Assembly: GCA_017475875.1 (NCBI GenBank)
Contig: JAFVET010000039.1
Location: forward strand, 1-7,448
From: Candidatus Methanomethylophilaceae archaeon
Lineage (GTDB): Archaea > Thermoplasmatota > Thermoplasmata > Methanomassiliicoccales > Methanomethylophilaceae
DNA length: 7,448 bases
Direction: 5' to 3'
This document shows, piece after piece, positions 7,330 to 7,448 of this stretch (position 1 is its first letter; every line of letters begins with the position of its first letter). Made by a program: the position numbers and the translations under genes. Under the pieces are notes generated by a model. The model worked only from the letters and a program-made list of their open reading frames with translations. It searched no databases and had not been told where the DNA came from.

Positions 7330-7404
7330 CGGCAGACCGTCCGACGCGTCGCGTCAGACCATAAACCCCGACCGATGTAATAAAGGATTACCCATCCAGA
7401 GTCT
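7330..7404 (-). promoter_or_regulatory. Possible archaeal promoter region of the transporter operon
   Basis: This 75-bp gap separates an upstream reading frame from the binding-protein ATG. On the minus strand it holds two TATA-like elements: TTTATTA at 7378-7384, about 50 nt before the ATG, and GTTTATGG at 7359-7366, about 30 nt before it. The first would give a leader of roughly 20-25 nt and the second an almost leaderless transcript. No GGAGG-like site precedes the start, unlike the next three genes, so leaderless initiation is plausible. Between the TATA-like sites and the ATG lie a perfect 8-bp palindrome, GACGCGTC (7343-7350), and two copies of CAGACC in the plus-strand reading (7333-7338 and 7355-7360), set 22 bp apart. 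These could be an operator. No T-rich terminator and no riboswitch-sized element fits in this gap. Confidence 0.4.
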
Positions 7405-7448
7405 TCATTCGTCCTCGATGATCTCCTTGGGAGCGCCGGCGAAGTGAA
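7405..7448 (-). CDS. C-terminal end of an unidentified upstream protein (5' part outside window)
   Basis: The last 13 codons before a TGA at 7405-7407 read HFAGAPKEIIEDE. The acidic, in-frame ending looks like a genuine C-terminus, and the gene has the same orientation as all others here. APKEIIEDE loosely recalls the NFVxxAPxEVVExE ending of short valyl-tRNA synthetases, but 13 residues cannot support an identification. It could also be chance, since only one frame was open over a short distance. Confidence 0.4.
   Translation of the reverse strand, partial: HFAGAPKEIIEDE

Noticed and set aside
7330..7404. Cobalamin riboswitch upstream of the importer
   Set aside because: The gap is 75 bp, far shorter than the roughly 200-nt cobalamin riboswitch, and no B12-box-like stretch was seen.
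1..7448. CRISPR arrays, insertion sequences, tRNA or rRNA genes
   Set aside because: No regularly spaced repeats, transposase motifs, terminal inverted repeats or tRNA-like cloverleaf sequences were found, and nearly all of the window is coding.

Overview
The window reads as a compact archaeal chromosome segment in which every gene lies on the minus strand. Archaeal origin is suggested by an archaeal-type Trm5 tRNA methyltransferase, a possible TATA-type promoter with no Shine-Dalgarno site at the first gene of the cluster, and tightly overlapping genes. High G+C, a corrinoid-type importer and exported beta-propeller modules would fit a Thermoplasmata methanogen such as Methanomassiliicoccales. 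That placement is a guess from memory of the families, not something the sequence proves.

In the direction of transcription (right to left) the layout is as follows. (1) The last 13 codons of an unidentified upstream gene (7448-7405). (2) A 75-bp intergenic region with TATA-like elements. (3) A BtuF/FhuD-like substrate-binding protein with an added N-terminal domain (7329-5980). (4) A 949-residue fusion of an exported N-terminal domain, a PQQ-type beta-propeller, one extra membrane helix and a complete FecCD/BtuC permease (5983-3134). (5) The partner ABC ATPase (3141-2332). (6) Nicotinate phosphoribosyltransferase (2286-844). (7) Trm5 tRNA (guanine37-N1)-methyltransferase, cut off by the window edge (847-1). 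The junctions are a 4-bp ATGA overlap, an 8-bp overlap, a 45-bp gap and another ATGA overlap, so the cluster is probably one operon or two closely spaced ones.

Genes 3-5 form one complete type II ABC importer for a corrinoid or ferric chelate. The most unusual feature is that the permease carries a large extracellular beta-propeller. The binding protein and the permease also appear to start with a similar small domain, as though both had acquired the same accessory module. The ATPase has alanine where the family normally has the Q-loop glutamine. Nicotinate phosphoribosyltransferase makes NaMN, the phosphoribosyl donor used by CobT in cobamide assembly, which offers a speculative link between the importer and the NAD gene.

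Besides the 75-bp and 45-bp gaps there is no noncoding sequence. I saw no RNA genes, mobile elements, CRISPR arrays or long repeats.
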